A program made the translations under genes and the position numbers. A stretch of 64,000 nucleotides of DNA, taken from the NCBI GenBank assembly GCA_945865935.1, contig CAMBFI010000001.1:351287-415286 (forward strand), read 5' to 3'. Positions within the stretch are counted from its first letter, which is position 1; every line of letters begins with the position of its first letter. The stretch comes from Bordetella parapertussis (GTDB taxonomy: Bacteria; Pseudomonadota; Gammaproteobacteria; Burkholderiales; Burkholderiaceae_B). The notes beneath the pieces are model-generated. The model was given only the letters and a program-made list of their open reading frames with translations, made no database searches and was not told where the DNA came from. This document shows, one piece after another, positions 27,207-35,801 of the stretch.

Positions 27207-28518
27207 TTTGGTTTTGCAGCAGTATCTTCGCGGCGTGTAAGCCACTACGCACAGCGCCTTCGAGCACCGCCGGGTAGCCGGTGTCTGTCCAATCGCCGGC
27301 CAACATGAGTCTGGGCCATGGGGTGGTGGCTGAGGGTCTTTGCAACCCTACGTGTGCATCAAAGGTTGCGCGTTTCTCGACAATCAGTCGATGGTGAACG
27401 ACAGGTGGAAGGATGTCGATTGCCTTGGGGTGTCGTTGGCATTGCGTGCGTATCTGCGTGGAAATAGCCTCGATGAGCGCATCGCGATCGATCTTGAGCA
27501 AGTCTGGTGAGTCACTGACCACAACCGTGACTTGATCGGAATGATCGGGACGACTAAAGATCCACTGACCATACTGGTGCAACGCGATGTTTTCATCAAG
27601 CATCATCATCGGCACGGGGGTTGACCAAGACTTTTCGAGCTGCAGAGTAAGCGTTGCAATCGCGCGATAGTCAAAGCCCTCTAGACGTTGACGTAAGGTC
27701 GTGATGGCAGCGTTGCGATCGTTGAGACATTCAGCAAGAATGCGCCGTGCCGCATAGGGTGGAACGGCGAGCACGCAGGCATCAAAGCGCTCATGATCCA
27801 CGTCAACGCCGTCCTCGTGTATCTGCAGATTCCGGACGATATGACGGACACGCATGCCGACGCGCTGCGCTGCGGCGGTGGGCCAAAGAGTCGACAGGTC
27901 AACGCGCGGCACAATTAGATCCGAGCTGCTGCGAGCACCGCCTAACCCGTCACGTAAGACATTAAGAAATAGTTGTGCGCAGGCCTGCTCAAGCGGAGTG
28001 TTCAGTGCTGCTAAACAAAGCGGCTCCCAGATCTTGCGAATGAGCACGTCCGACTGTTTGTGTTGGGCAAGCAAGTCACGCACGCTTTGGTTCGTAGCAG
28101 CTTGCCAGCCCCTTAGGCGTATGGCCCCAGCCATGCGTAATGCAGACGCTCGTTCACTAATCGTGAGGCCTCGAGCAAAGCTCAGCCCCCAAACAAGGTG
28201 TAGGGGGGCGATTAGCCCGGGCGCGCATAAGCGAAAACTCCCGTCGGCGCTCTCCAGGGTGAGCGGGACACGTAATAACAACTCGTGTTCCGAGCGCTTG
28301 GGTGAGAGTTGCTTAATCAGAGCGAGAGACTCAGTGTAGGCGCCGAGCATCAGGTGTTGACCGTTATCGATGGTTCCTAGCTGAGAGTCGTTCACCCCAC
28401 GTGCGCGACCACCGGGCGTGCCAGAAGCTTCAAAAACCGTGACCTGAGCCCCTGATTGTTTGAGTGCGACAGCCGCAGCGAGTCCCGCCCAACCAGCGCC
28501 AATCACCGCGACATTCAC
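27181..28518 (-). CDS. hpnE: Hydroxysqualene dehydroxylase HpnE
   Basis: About 445 residues from a GTG at 28518, which gives the N-terminal FAD motif VAVIGAGWAGLAAAVAL at the very start. The frame is open further up, but that extension is the hpnD reading region. The C-terminal part has LAGDWTDTGYPAVLEGAVRSG, the typical flavin-binding end of the amine-oxidase/desaturase family. It reduces hydroxysqualene to squalene, the last step of the HpnC-HpnD-HpnE route. It is coupled to hpnD by a GTGA overlap. Confidence 0.9.
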   Translation of the reverse strand: MNVAVIGAGWAGLAAAVALKQSGAQVTVFEASGTPGGRARGVNDSQLGTIDNGQHLMLGAYTESLALIKQLSPKRSEHELLLRVPLTLESADGSFRLCAPGLIAPLHLVWGLSFARGLTISERASALRMAGAIRLRGWQAATNQSVRDLLAQHKQSDVLIRKIWEPLCLAALNTPLEQACAQLFLNVLRDGLGGARSSSDLIVPRVDLSTLWPTAAAQRVGMRVRHIVRNLQIHEDGVDVDHERFDACVLAVPPYAARRILAECLNDRNAAITTLRQRLEGFDYRAIATLTLQLEKSWSTPVPMMMLDENIALHQYGQWIFSRPDHSDQVTVVVSDSPDLLKIDRDALIEAISTQIRTQCQRHPKAIDILPPVVHHRLIVEKRATFDAHVGLQRPSATTPWPRLMLAGDWTDTGYPAVLEGAVRSGLHAAKILLQNQTILAGTAQ

Positions 28519-29393
28519 GTGCGGATTTCCGTCCGTCGAATTTGTTTGACGATGCTGCGTCCTGCTCCGACAAAATTTTTCCAGGCAAGCCAAAGCTTAC
28601 GCACAGGCGTCAAGGAGATACGCTGGTCTAACACTTGCCAGTTTTCATGCTCAATTTCATTGAGCAGAGCATAATAGATGGCTGCCATCATCAGCCCCGG
28701 GCGCTGCGCGCGCTGCTCTTGGGGGGGAAGAGCCTCGATGGCCTCACGATACAGCGCACGGGCGCGTGCGCCCTCAAAGGCCATGAGTGCGGCAAACTTC
28801 TCTGAATATTGACTATTCAAGATATCAGCGGCACGCACATCAAATTTTTGAAGATCACTGATTGGAATGTAGATGCGACCACGGCGCGCATCATCGCCAA
28901 CATCTCGAATGATATTGGTTAACTGAAAGGCAATGCCGAGTTTGCTGGCGTAGTTCAGGGTGGCAGGACTATGCACACCAAAGATTCCAGCAGAGAGTTC
29001 ACCCACGACGCCGGCCACATGCCAGCAATACTTTTCGAGTGCCGGCCAATCCAGATAACGTGTTTGATCGAGATCCATCTCCATGCCATCAATGATGGCT
29101 AAGAGACGCTCTCGCGTGATCTGGAAAGGTGCGAGCCAAGGTGTAAGTGCTTGGGTAACGGGGTGTTCTGCTTTGTCTTGATACATCGCTTCGACTTGCG
29201 TGCGCCACCAAGCAAGTTTGATGCGGGCAATAGAAGCATCCGTGCATTCGTCGACCACGTCGTCGACTTCGCGGCAAAACGCGTAAAGCGCCGTGATGGC
29301 CAGGCGCCGGTCTGGCGGAAGAAAAAGGAAGGCGTAATAAAAGCTCGAGCCGCTTTTTGCCGCTTTTTCTTGACAGTATTCGCTTGGGGTCAT
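28515..29393 (-). CDS. hpnD: Presqualene diphosphate synthase HpnD
   Basis: A 292-residue trans-isoprenyl diphosphate synthase with the two aspartate motifs CREVDDVVDE near residue 40 and NIIRDVGDDARRGR near residue 160. The opening MTPSEYCQEKAAKSGSSFYY is typical of HpnD. It joins two farnesyl diphosphates to presqualene diphosphate. It follows hpnC by 4 bases and overlaps hpnE. Confidence 0.92.
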   Translation of the reverse strand: MTPSEYCQEKAAKSGSSFYYAFLFLPPDRRLAITALYAFCREVDDVVDECTDASIARIKLAWWRTQVEAMYQDKAEHPVTQALTPWLAPFQITRERLLAIIDGMEMDLDQTRYLDWPALEKYCWHVAGVVGELSAGIFGVHSPATLNYASKLGIAFQLTNIIRDVGDDARRGRIYIPISDLQKFDVRAADILNSQYSEKFAALMAFEGARARALYREAIEALPPQEQRAQRPGLMMAAIYYALLNEIEHENWQVLDQRISLTPVRKLWLAWKNFVGAGRSIVKQIRRTEIRT

Positions 29394-29397
29394 TGAG

Positions 29398-30228
29398 TTA
29401 TCGCCAAAGTGCTCGCCAAAACATTGTTATCCAGTCTGTCGGCCGCAAAATGGGCCGTCGAGTGAATACATCGAATTCTACTTGTTCAATTTTTTCAAGA
29501 ATTTTTAAACCACCTTGGACGATCAGACGAAGCTCGAGCCCGATTCGGCCCGGCAAACGTCGACCGAGTGGATAGCCAAAGTGTAACAATGCGCGGCATT
29601 CTTTGACCTGCTCGGCCATGAGATCACACCATGCTTGCGTGCATTGCCCTTGTGCAATCGTTGCTTCAGACACACCAAAGCGCGTCAGGGCATCGCCTGG
29701 CAAGTAGATACGGTTCTTGCGCCAGTCTATTGCCACGTCTTGTAAAAAATTGATGCGTTGTAATGCGCTGCAAATGGCGTCTGACTGTTCGATCGAGCGT
29801 GCATCGGTTGTCTTGTACAGGTGCAGCATGAGCAAGCCGACGGGGTTTGCCGACAGCCGGCAATACGCCATGACGGCTTCATTGTTGGGATAGCGTGCCT
29901 GAGTCAGATCTTGTTCAAAGGCTGTTAACAAGTCAAAAAAAGACTGAAAGGGAAGGCTATGTTCTTGGATGGCGTGCCCGAGTGGCAAGAAAATCTCGCG
30001 TAGCCCGTCCGGTAAGCGCGCACTGCCATACTCACCCGTTGCCAACACGGTCAGCGCGAGGCGATATTGCGCTAGCGCTGCCAAACGTTGTGCGGGGAGG
30101 GCGTCCCCCTCGTCAGCAATATCGTCCGCGCTTCGGGCGAAGCGATAGATAGCCACCACAGCGGGACGCAGAGGCTTGGGCAGCAGCCAGGACGCCACGG
30201 GAAAGTTCTCGTAATGATCGACAGCCAT
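29398..30228 (-). CDS. hpnC: Hydroxysqualene synthase HpnC
   Basis: A 276-residue paralogue of HpnD. Motifs are FARSADDIADEGD near residue 35 and FLQDVAIDWRKNR near residue 160. I start it at the ATG at 30228 because MAVDHYENFPVASWLLP is the usual HpnC opening; a TTG at 30264 is also in frame. It converts presqualene diphosphate to hydroxysqualene. First gene of hpnC-hpnD-hpnE; a squalene-hopene cyclase gene is not in the window. Confidence 0.9.
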   Translation of the reverse strand: MAVDHYENFPVASWLLPKPLRPAVVAIYRFARSADDIADEGDALPAQRLAALAQYRLALTVLATGEYGSARLPDGLREIFLPLGHAIQEHSLPFQSFFDLLTAFEQDLTQARYPNNEAVMAYCRLSANPVGLLMLHLYKTTDARSIEQSDAICSALQRINFLQDVAIDWRKNRIYLPGDALTRFGVSEATIAQGQCTQAWCDLMAEQVKECRALLHFGYPLGRRLPGRIGLELRLIVQGGLKILEKIEQVEFDVFTRRPILRPTDWITMFWRALWR

Positions 30229-30341
30229 GGGTAAATTATGCTTAAGCTTTGTCAGGACGTGCAAGTCGCAGTGTAGGGCACGTTTAGAAGCCCCCTGCGT
30301 TAGACTACCAGTCTTAGGCGCATGGCGCGCCAGAGTTTTTC

Positions 30342-31709
30342 ATGGCCAAAATTAAAACTATCTTTGCGTGTTCCGAATGTGGTGGCATCAGTCCCAAATG
30401 GCTCGGGCAATGTCCCCATTGCCACGCCTGGAATACCCTAGAAGAGTCGCGTGACACGGGGGCTTCGTCCCAGGCCGAGCAGCATCGCTATGCGCCCCTG
30501 GCGACTGCTAGCCCATTAAGAAGCCTGTCTGACGTCGAGGCACTCGAGTTGCCCCGTATGTCGACGGGTATCCCAGAGTTTGATCGCGTGCTGGGCGGTG
30601 GGTTGGTCGCGGGCGCCGTTGTGTTGATCGGTGGAGACCCAGGGATTGGAAAGTCAACGCTCTTGCTACAGGCTTTGGTGGCGATGTCTGGCGCCTCGCG
30701 CGTGTTGTATGTGACGGGCGAGGAGTCGGCCGAGCAGGTCGCGCTGCGTGCGCGCCGTTTGGGCTTATCGGGTGGTTCGGTCGATTTATTTGCAGAAATT
30801 CGTCTCGAGGCCATTCAGGCCGCTCTTTTAGAGCAAAAGCCTGCTGTCGCGGTGATCGATTCCATTCAAACCGTTTACTCCAGTGAACTGAGTGCCGCTC
30901 CTGGGTCGGTGTCTCAGGTCAAAGAATGCGCCGCCCAATTGACGCGTTTGGCCAAGCAGGCAGGTATTCCGATTGTGATGATCGGCCATGTCACGAAAGA
31001 CGGCACCCTGGCGGGTCCCCGCGTGCTGGAGCATATTGTTGACACCGTTCTGTACTTTGAGGGCGACACGCATTCTTCCTTTCGCTTAGTGCGTGCCTTC
31101 AAGAACCGTTTTGGTGCGGTCAACGAGTTAGGTGTTTTTGCCATGACAGATCGCGGCTTAAAGGGGGTGGCCAATCCTTCCGCGCTCTTTTTGTCGCAAC
31201 ACTCTGCGCAAGTGTCTGGGTCCTGCGTGATGGCGACGCAAGAGGGAACCCGTCCCTTGCTGGTAGAAATACAAGCCCTGGTGGATACGGCCCATGTCCC
31301 GAATCCTCGCCGCTTGTCCGTGGGCCTAGAAGGCAACCGCCTCGCAATGTTATTGGCCGTGTTGAATCGGCATGCGGGCGTATCGACAGCTGATCAAGAT
31401 GTTTTTGTGAACGCGGTCGGTGGGGTCCGTATTACAGAACCCGCTGCAGATTTAGCTGTTTTGCTGGCGATCATTTCGTCTTTACGGGATAGGCCTCTAC
31501 CCAAAGGACTTTTTGCATTTGGCGAAGTCGGACTGGCTGGCGAAGTGCGCCCCGCGCCGAGGGGACAGGAACGTCTGCGTGAAGCGGCCAAACTCGGCTT
31601 TTCGATTGCAATCATTCCTAAAGCGAATGCTCCTCGACAAGCGATCGAAGGTCTCGAGGTCTGGGCCGTCGATCGATTGCAGGATGCCTTGGATCGTTTG
31701 CGCGCATGA
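30342..31709 (+). CDS. radA: DNA repair protein RadA
   Basis: A 455-residue protein: N-terminal C4 zinc finger (CSECGGISPKWLGQCPHC), RecA-like ATPase with Walker A GGDPGIGKSTLL, the RadA-specific KNRFG motif, and a C-terminal Lon-like domain. RadA drives branch migration of recombination intermediates. It is divergent from hpnC across about 113 bases and overlaps the following permease gene by four bases. Confidence 0.96.
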   Translation: MAKIKTIFACSECGGISPKWLGQCPHCHAWNTLEESRDTGASSQAEQHRYAPLATASPLRSLSDVEALELPRMSTGIPEFDRVLGGGLVAGAVVLIGGDPGIGKSTLLLQALVAMSGASRVLYVTGEESAEQVALRARRLGLSGGSVDLFAEIRLEAIQAALLEQKPAVAVIDSIQTVYSSELSAAPGSVSQVKECAAQLTRLAKQAGIPIVMIGHVTKDGTLAGPRVLEHIVDTVLYFEGDTHSSFRLVRAFKNRFGAVNELGVFAMTDRGLKGVANPSALFLSQHSAQVSGSCVMATQEGTRPLLVEIQALVDTAHVPNPRRLSVGLEGNRLAMLLAVLNRHAGVSTADQDVFVNAVGGVRITEPAADLAVLLAIISSLRDRPLPKGLFAFGEVGLAGEVRPAPRGQERLREAAKLGFSIAIIPKANAPRQAIEGLEVWAVDRLQDALDRLRA

Positions 31710-34192
31710 AGACCTTACAACTAATCTTTAAGCAATGTTGGCGCGACGCGCGCGCGGGCGATTTGCGTCTACTCGCGCTGGCGGTACTGATTGCTGTGGC
31801 AGCGGTCACCAGCGTTGGTTTTTTGGCTGATCGCGTTGGCCGCGCGCTTGAACGCGATGCCTTACAAATGCTGGGTGCCGATCTCGTGGTGGAATCGTCT
31901 AGCGCCATACCGGATAGTTGGTTGTCGCGGGCGCAAGCGAGCGGGTTACGCACGGTGCGTAGTTGGCAGTTTCCTTCAATGGTGGGGGGAGATAACGGTC
32001 TGATGCTTGCGTCGTTAAAAGGCGTGGAGTCTGACTATCCGCTGCGAGGCGCCTTGCGCACGGTTACCGTTTTGGGAGGTCCAGAGCTCACTACGACGAC
32101 CGCCCCTGAGATTGGGCAAGTGTGGGTAGATCCACAAATTCTTGCGCAGACCGGCTTAAAAATTGGACAGACCCTGAAGGTCGGAGACCTGACCCTGACG
32201 ATTGCACGCGCGATCGCATATGAGCCAGATCGTGGACCTCAGTTTGTCAATCTTGCACCGCGCGTCATACTGCGTGCGGAAGACTTGCTGCGTGCGGGCC
32301 TCATCGCACCGGGTAGTCGCATTGCGTATTCCTTGCTGATCGCTGGAGATGACTCTGAGGTTGAGCGCTATCGTGGTTGGCTGAATTCGGTCATGCGTTC
32401 GGGACAAAAGATGATGAGCGTTGAGTCCGGTCGTCCGGAAATTCGACGCTCCCTGGATCGCGCGCAGCAGTTCCTATCCTTAGTGGCGATGCTGGCTGTC
32501 TTGATCGCTGCGGTGGCTGTCGCGCTTGGTGCGCGTCGGTTTGGTCAGCGACACCGCAACAGTGTCGCCATGATGCGCTGTTTAGGTGCGACCCAGCGGC
32601 AAGTGTCCACAATTTTGATTGGTGAGTTTGTTGTTGTCGGTGTGGCTGCCTCGCTCATCGGCTGTTTAATCGGGTGGTTTGTCCAGACGGCTGGCGTCCG
32701 GTTATTGGCGGGGCTGGTTGGTGCGGAGTTACCCAGCGCGGGATGGATGCCGGCTGCCCAGGGGCTCTTTGCGGGTTTATGGTTGTTGTTGGCATTCGCC
32801 TGGCCGCCGTTGCAGGCTTTGCGACACGTACCGCCATCACAAGTGTTGCGCACCCAAGCGCTTCCTATCCCATTGCAAAGCTGGTTGGGTTATGCGCTAG
32901 GACTTGCAGGTTTTTTGGTGTTGATGTGGTGGGTCGCCCAGGACATCAAACTCGGTGCTGGGCTTGCCGCTGGTTTTGTGGCGGCGGCTGGGATATTTGC
33001 CTTGGTGAGTCTGACCTGTCTTTGGTTGTTGAGTAAAGTGCGCGTGCACCTCGATGCTTTCCCTGTCCTGCGCTTTGCACTTGCGGGCGTCATCCGCCGG
33101 CGTGGAGCAACAGTGGCCCAAACCAGTGCGCTGGCGATCGGCATGATGGCAATTTTGTTGCTGGCGATCGTTCGTACAGATTTGTTGGCGGGATGGCAAC
33201 GTACGCTTCCGGCTGATGCGCCCAATCGTTTTTTGATTAACGTCCAAACTGATCAGGTCGATGAGGTGCAGCGCGCGTTATCGAAGGAAGGGCTAGCGGC
33301 CGTACAGCTTTCGCCAATGATTCGCGGCAGACTGATTGCCCGCAACACAACCGCTCTGAGTGCCGGGGACTATACCGATGCCCGTGCCCAACGTTTGGTT
33401 GAGCGAGAGTTCAACTTGTCCTATGCAAGCAAGCTTCCAGAGATCAGCCAAATTGTGGCGGGTCGCGACCTAGATGCTAACGCGCACGAGGTCTCTCTTG
33501 AGCTGAGTCTGGCCAAGTCCTTGCGCCTCAATCTTGGCGATACGCTAGAGTTCGATGTGGCCGGTGAGTCCGTCAAAGTAGTGGTAACGAGTTTGCGCAG
33601 AGTAGATTGGGATTCCATGCGTGCCAACTTCTTTGCGATTTTGACTCCTGCAGCGCTAGCCGAAGCCCCCCAAACTTGGATGACCGCATTTTATTTGCCT
33701 CCTGAGGGCACGCGCACCACACAAGAGCTACTCGAGCGCTTTCCGAATTTGACGGTGTTTGATGTGGGCGCGATTCTGAGCCAGTTACAGAGCATTCTCG
33801 ATAAGGTGGCGGTTGCCGTGCAGGGATTGTTTGTCTTTTCTTTGCTTGCTGGCGCGGTGGTCTTAGCGGCTGCGTTGACGGCCACGCGCGATGAGCGTGT
33901 CCGTGAAGCGGCCCTTCTGCGGGCGTTTGGAGCATCGCGACGTCAGCTAGCAGGTGCGATGCGCTCTGAATTGTTGGCGGTTGGTGCGGTAGCGGGTGTG
34001 TTGGCCTCGCTAGGTGCGAATCTGGCGGCATGGGCCTTGTCGACATGGGTGTTTGAGTTCGACATGCGGTTTTCACTTTGGCCTTGGCTCGTCGGGGTGA
34101 CGGTGTGTATGCTAGGCGCATGGTTGGCGGGAGCTCTTGTTCTTCAAGGGGTATTGAAGACCCCTCCGCTGACTATTCTGCGGCATCAATAA
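31706..34192 (+). CDS. FtsX-type ABC transporter permease (YbbP-like)
   Basis: An 828-residue membrane protein built as two FtsX/MacB-type units. A first transmembrane helix (residues 20-40) and periplasmic domain are followed by helices near 260-380, a central pair near 390-450, then a second periplasmic domain and C-terminal helices (690-820). It matches the YbbP/lipoprotein-release permease class. Such permeases normally pair with a YbbA-like ATPase and often a TesA-like esterase; neither is adjacent. The start overlaps radA (ATGA). Substrate unknown. Confidence 0.82.
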   Translation: MKTLQLIFKQCWRDARAGDLRLLALAVLIAVAAVTSVGFLADRVGRALERDALQMLGADLVVESSSAIPDSWLSRAQASGLRTVRSWQFPSMVGGDNGLMLASLKGVESDYPLRGALRTVTVLGGPELTTTTAPEIGQVWVDPQILAQTGLKIGQTLKVGDLTLTIARAIAYEPDRGPQFVNLAPRVILRAEDLLRAGLIAPGSRIAYSLLIAGDDSEVERYRGWLNSVMRSGQKMMSVESGRPEIRRSLDRAQQFLSLVAMLAVLIAAVAVALGARRFGQRHRNSVAMMRCLGATQRQVSTILIGEFVVVGVAASLIGCLIGWFVQTAGVRLLAGLVGAELPSAGWMPAAQGLFAGLWLLLAFAWPPLQALRHVPPSQVLRTQALPIPLQSWLGYALGLAGFLVLMWWVAQDIKLGAGLAAGFVAAAGIFALVSLTCLWLLSKVRVHLDAFPVLRFALAGVIRRRGATVAQTSALAIGMMAILLLAIVRTDLLAGWQRTLPADAPNRFLINVQTDQVDEVQRALSKEGLAAVQLSPMIRGRLIARNTTALSAGDYTDARAQRLVEREFNLSYASKLPEISQIVAGRDLDANAHEVSLELSLAKSLRLNLGDTLEFDVAGESVKVVVTSLRRVDWDSMRANFFAILTPAALAEAPQTWMTAFYLPPEGTRTTQELLERFPNLTVFDVGAILSQLQSILDKVAVAVQGLFVFSLLAGAVVLAAALTATRDERVREAALLRAFGASRRQLAGAMRSELLAVGAVAGVLASLGANLAAWALSTWVFEFDMRFSLWPWLVGVTVCMLGAWLAGALVLQGVLKTPPLTILRHQ

Positions 34193-34215
34193 TTTGGCGA
34201 AGTGAATTTGAAACC

Positions 34216-34617
34216 ATGACCCAAACGACTGAAACCCAACCTTCCGTTTTTGAGATTCTTGGTGGCGAGCAAGGTATTCGTCGGCTCGTCGATCGCTTCT
34301 ATGATGTGATGGATATTGATGAGGATCTTACGATCTTGCGCCAGGTGCATGGCGCCTCCCTCGACCAGGCACGCGACAAGTTATCGTGGTATCTGTGCGG
34401 TTATTTTGGCGGACCGCAGCACTACATTGAACGCTTTGGGCATCCGCGCTTGCGTGCACGACACCTGCCGTACTCAATCGGCATCGTGGAGCGTGACCAG
34501 TGGTTGTTATGTATGGGACGCGCCATGAAGGATCTTTCTTATGACGACGCCTTAATTGAGCGCATGCTAGAAATATTCTTTGGTGTGGCAGACTGGATGC
34601 GTAATAAAGATGGCTGA
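34216..34617 (+). CDS. Group II truncated hemoglobin
   Basis: A 133-residue TrHbII. The B-helix RFYDVMD has the B10 tyrosine, the E/F region reads GGPQHYIERFGHPRLRARH with the proximal His, and the G8 Trp is in DQWLLCMGRAM. Group II globins bind O2 and may detoxify NO or peroxide. I chose ATG 34216; an open frame runs back into the permease. The gene overlaps the next one by 8 bases. Confidence 0.92.
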   Translation: MTQTTETQPSVFEILGGEQGIRRLVDRFYDVMDIDEDLTILRQVHGASLDQARDKLSWYLCGYFGGPQHYIERFGHPRLRARHLPYSIGIVERDQWLLCMGRAMKDLSYDDALIERMLEIFFGVADWMRNKDG

Positions 34618-35356
34618 TCAACTGCACGCACAGACCATCAAGATTGGGGCGCAAGAATGGGTGCGCTTCGATTTAGGCTTGTTTGAAGCAGAGCCCGTAC
34701 CGTTCCCTGAAGAACTTCAATCGTGGTTTGATCCGAAGAATCTGCGCTCAGAAGCGTCGCCGGTTGGAGCGGGAGGGCGCAGCGCCGCATGGTTTGTCCG
34801 CGTTCGGCAGCTGTATGCTGTTTTGCGTCATTATCGTCGCGGTGGCTGGGCCGCCAAGCTTCTGCGCACGCGTTATGTCTGGACCGGGCTAACAAAGACA
34901 CGTGCCTTTGCGGAATTTGAGTTGCTAGGGCAGATGCATTGTGCAGGCCTGCCTGTGCCGCAGCCAATTGCGGCACACGTCTACAAGCGTGGCGTGTTGT
35001 ACGAGGCTGCGTTGTTGACGGTTAGGATTCCCAACGCGCAACCGCTTGCTCGAATCGTGGACGCGCAGGTATGGGCGCAAGCTGGACGTGAGATCGCTAG
35101 GATGCATGCCTTTGGAGTCTGGCACGCCGACCTGAATGTCTACAACATTATGTCGGGGCAGGACGATAGTATTTGGCTAATTGATTTTGATCGGAGCCGC
35201 GCGGGTGGCGTGAACGAAGGTTTGCGCGCCGAGAATCTGTCGCGTCTGTTGCGGTCTATTCGAAAAGTGGTACCGGAACAAGAGCACTCAGGCTGGCCGG
35301 CGCTTAACCGTGCCTATCAGCATGCATGGTTGGGATTCACAGAGCATATGGAGTAG
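34610..35356 (+). CDS. kdkA: 3-deoxy-D-manno-octulosonic acid kinase
   Basis: A 248-residue small sugar kinase of the Kdo/WaaP family. The glycine-rich start GAGGRSAAWF is near residue 53, the catalytic loop HADLNVYN is at 172-179 and the metal-binding IDFD is near 191-194, so all catalytic residues are intact. KdkA phosphorylates the 4-position of the single Kdo on lipid A on the cytoplasmic face, a feature of Bordetella and Haemophilus type cores. The start lies inside the 3' end of the truncated hemoglobin gene. Confidence 0.88.
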   Translation: MADQLHAQTIKIGAQEWVRFDLGLFEAEPVPFPEELQSWFDPKNLRSEASPVGAGGRSAAWFVRVRQLYAVLRHYRRGGWAAKLLRTRYVWTGLTKTRAFAEFELLGQMHCAGLPVPQPIAAHVYKRGVLYEAALLTVRIPNAQPLARIVDAQVWAQAGREIARMHAFGVWHADLNVYNIMSGQDDSIWLIDFDRSRAGGVNEGLRAENLSRLLRSIRKVVPEQEHSGWPALNRAYQHAWLGFTEHME

Positions 35357-35441
35357 GTGCTCGCGATGAGTGCCGCATCTCCTGAGCCACTGTGGTTTGT
35401 AAAATAGTATGCGTTGATGAATTTTTAGGATGAATCGAGCA

Positions 35442-35801
35442 ATGACGTTAAAGATCTTTGGCCTGACGAAGTGCAGCACGTGCGTCAAGGCGCTCGCGTG
35501 GCTCGATCAACGCACCGTTGCGTATCGTTTCGAAGATTATCGCGAGCATCCTTTGCCCGAGGCTTCACTTAAAAAGTGGGCCGCCACCCTGGGTGGTTGG
35601 GAAAAACTTCTGAATCGTGCTTCGATGACCTGGCGTAACTTGGATGATGCGTTAAAGGCGCCTCAGACGGATGCACAGTGGCTCAGTTTGATCGCGGCGT
35701 ATCCTGCGCTGGTGAGGCGGCCACTGACGGTGTATGCCGATCAGTCCGTGTCGGTTGGCTTTAATGAAAAGCGTTTCGCTGAAAAGCTAGGGATCAAGTG
35801 A
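35442..35801 (+). CDS. ArsC/Spx family (YffB-like) protein
   Basis: About 119 residues from the ATG at 35442; an ATG at 35430 adds four residues. A thioredoxin-like fold with CSTC in KIFGLTKCSTCVKALAWL near the N-terminus, then FEDYREHP and a C-terminal RRPLTVY segment, matches the arsenate-reductase-like YffB group rather than true arsenate reductases. There are no other arsenic genes nearby, so arsenate reduction should not be assumed. Its stop overlaps the start region of rmuC. Confidence 0.82.
   Translation: MTLKIFGLTKCSTCVKALAWLDQRTVAYRFEDYREHPLPEASLKKWAATLGGWEKLLNRASMTWRNLDDALKAPQTDAQWLSLIAAYPALVRRPLTVYADQSVSVGFNEKRFAEKLGIK

Noticed and set aside
26765..27277. A 170-codon plus-strand frame
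   Set aside because: It lies out of frame over thrC, fluC and hpnE, all of which are recognisable; its translation is Cys/Arg/Ser-rich as expected of a shadow frame.
33573..34121. A 182-codon minus-strand frame
   Set aside because: It is antisense to the FtsX-type permease, Pro/Ser/Arg-rich and has no homology sign.
35442..35801. Arsenate reductase for detoxification
   Set aside because: The CSTC thioredoxin-like form fits YffB/Spx-like proteins, and no arsenic resistance gene is nearby.
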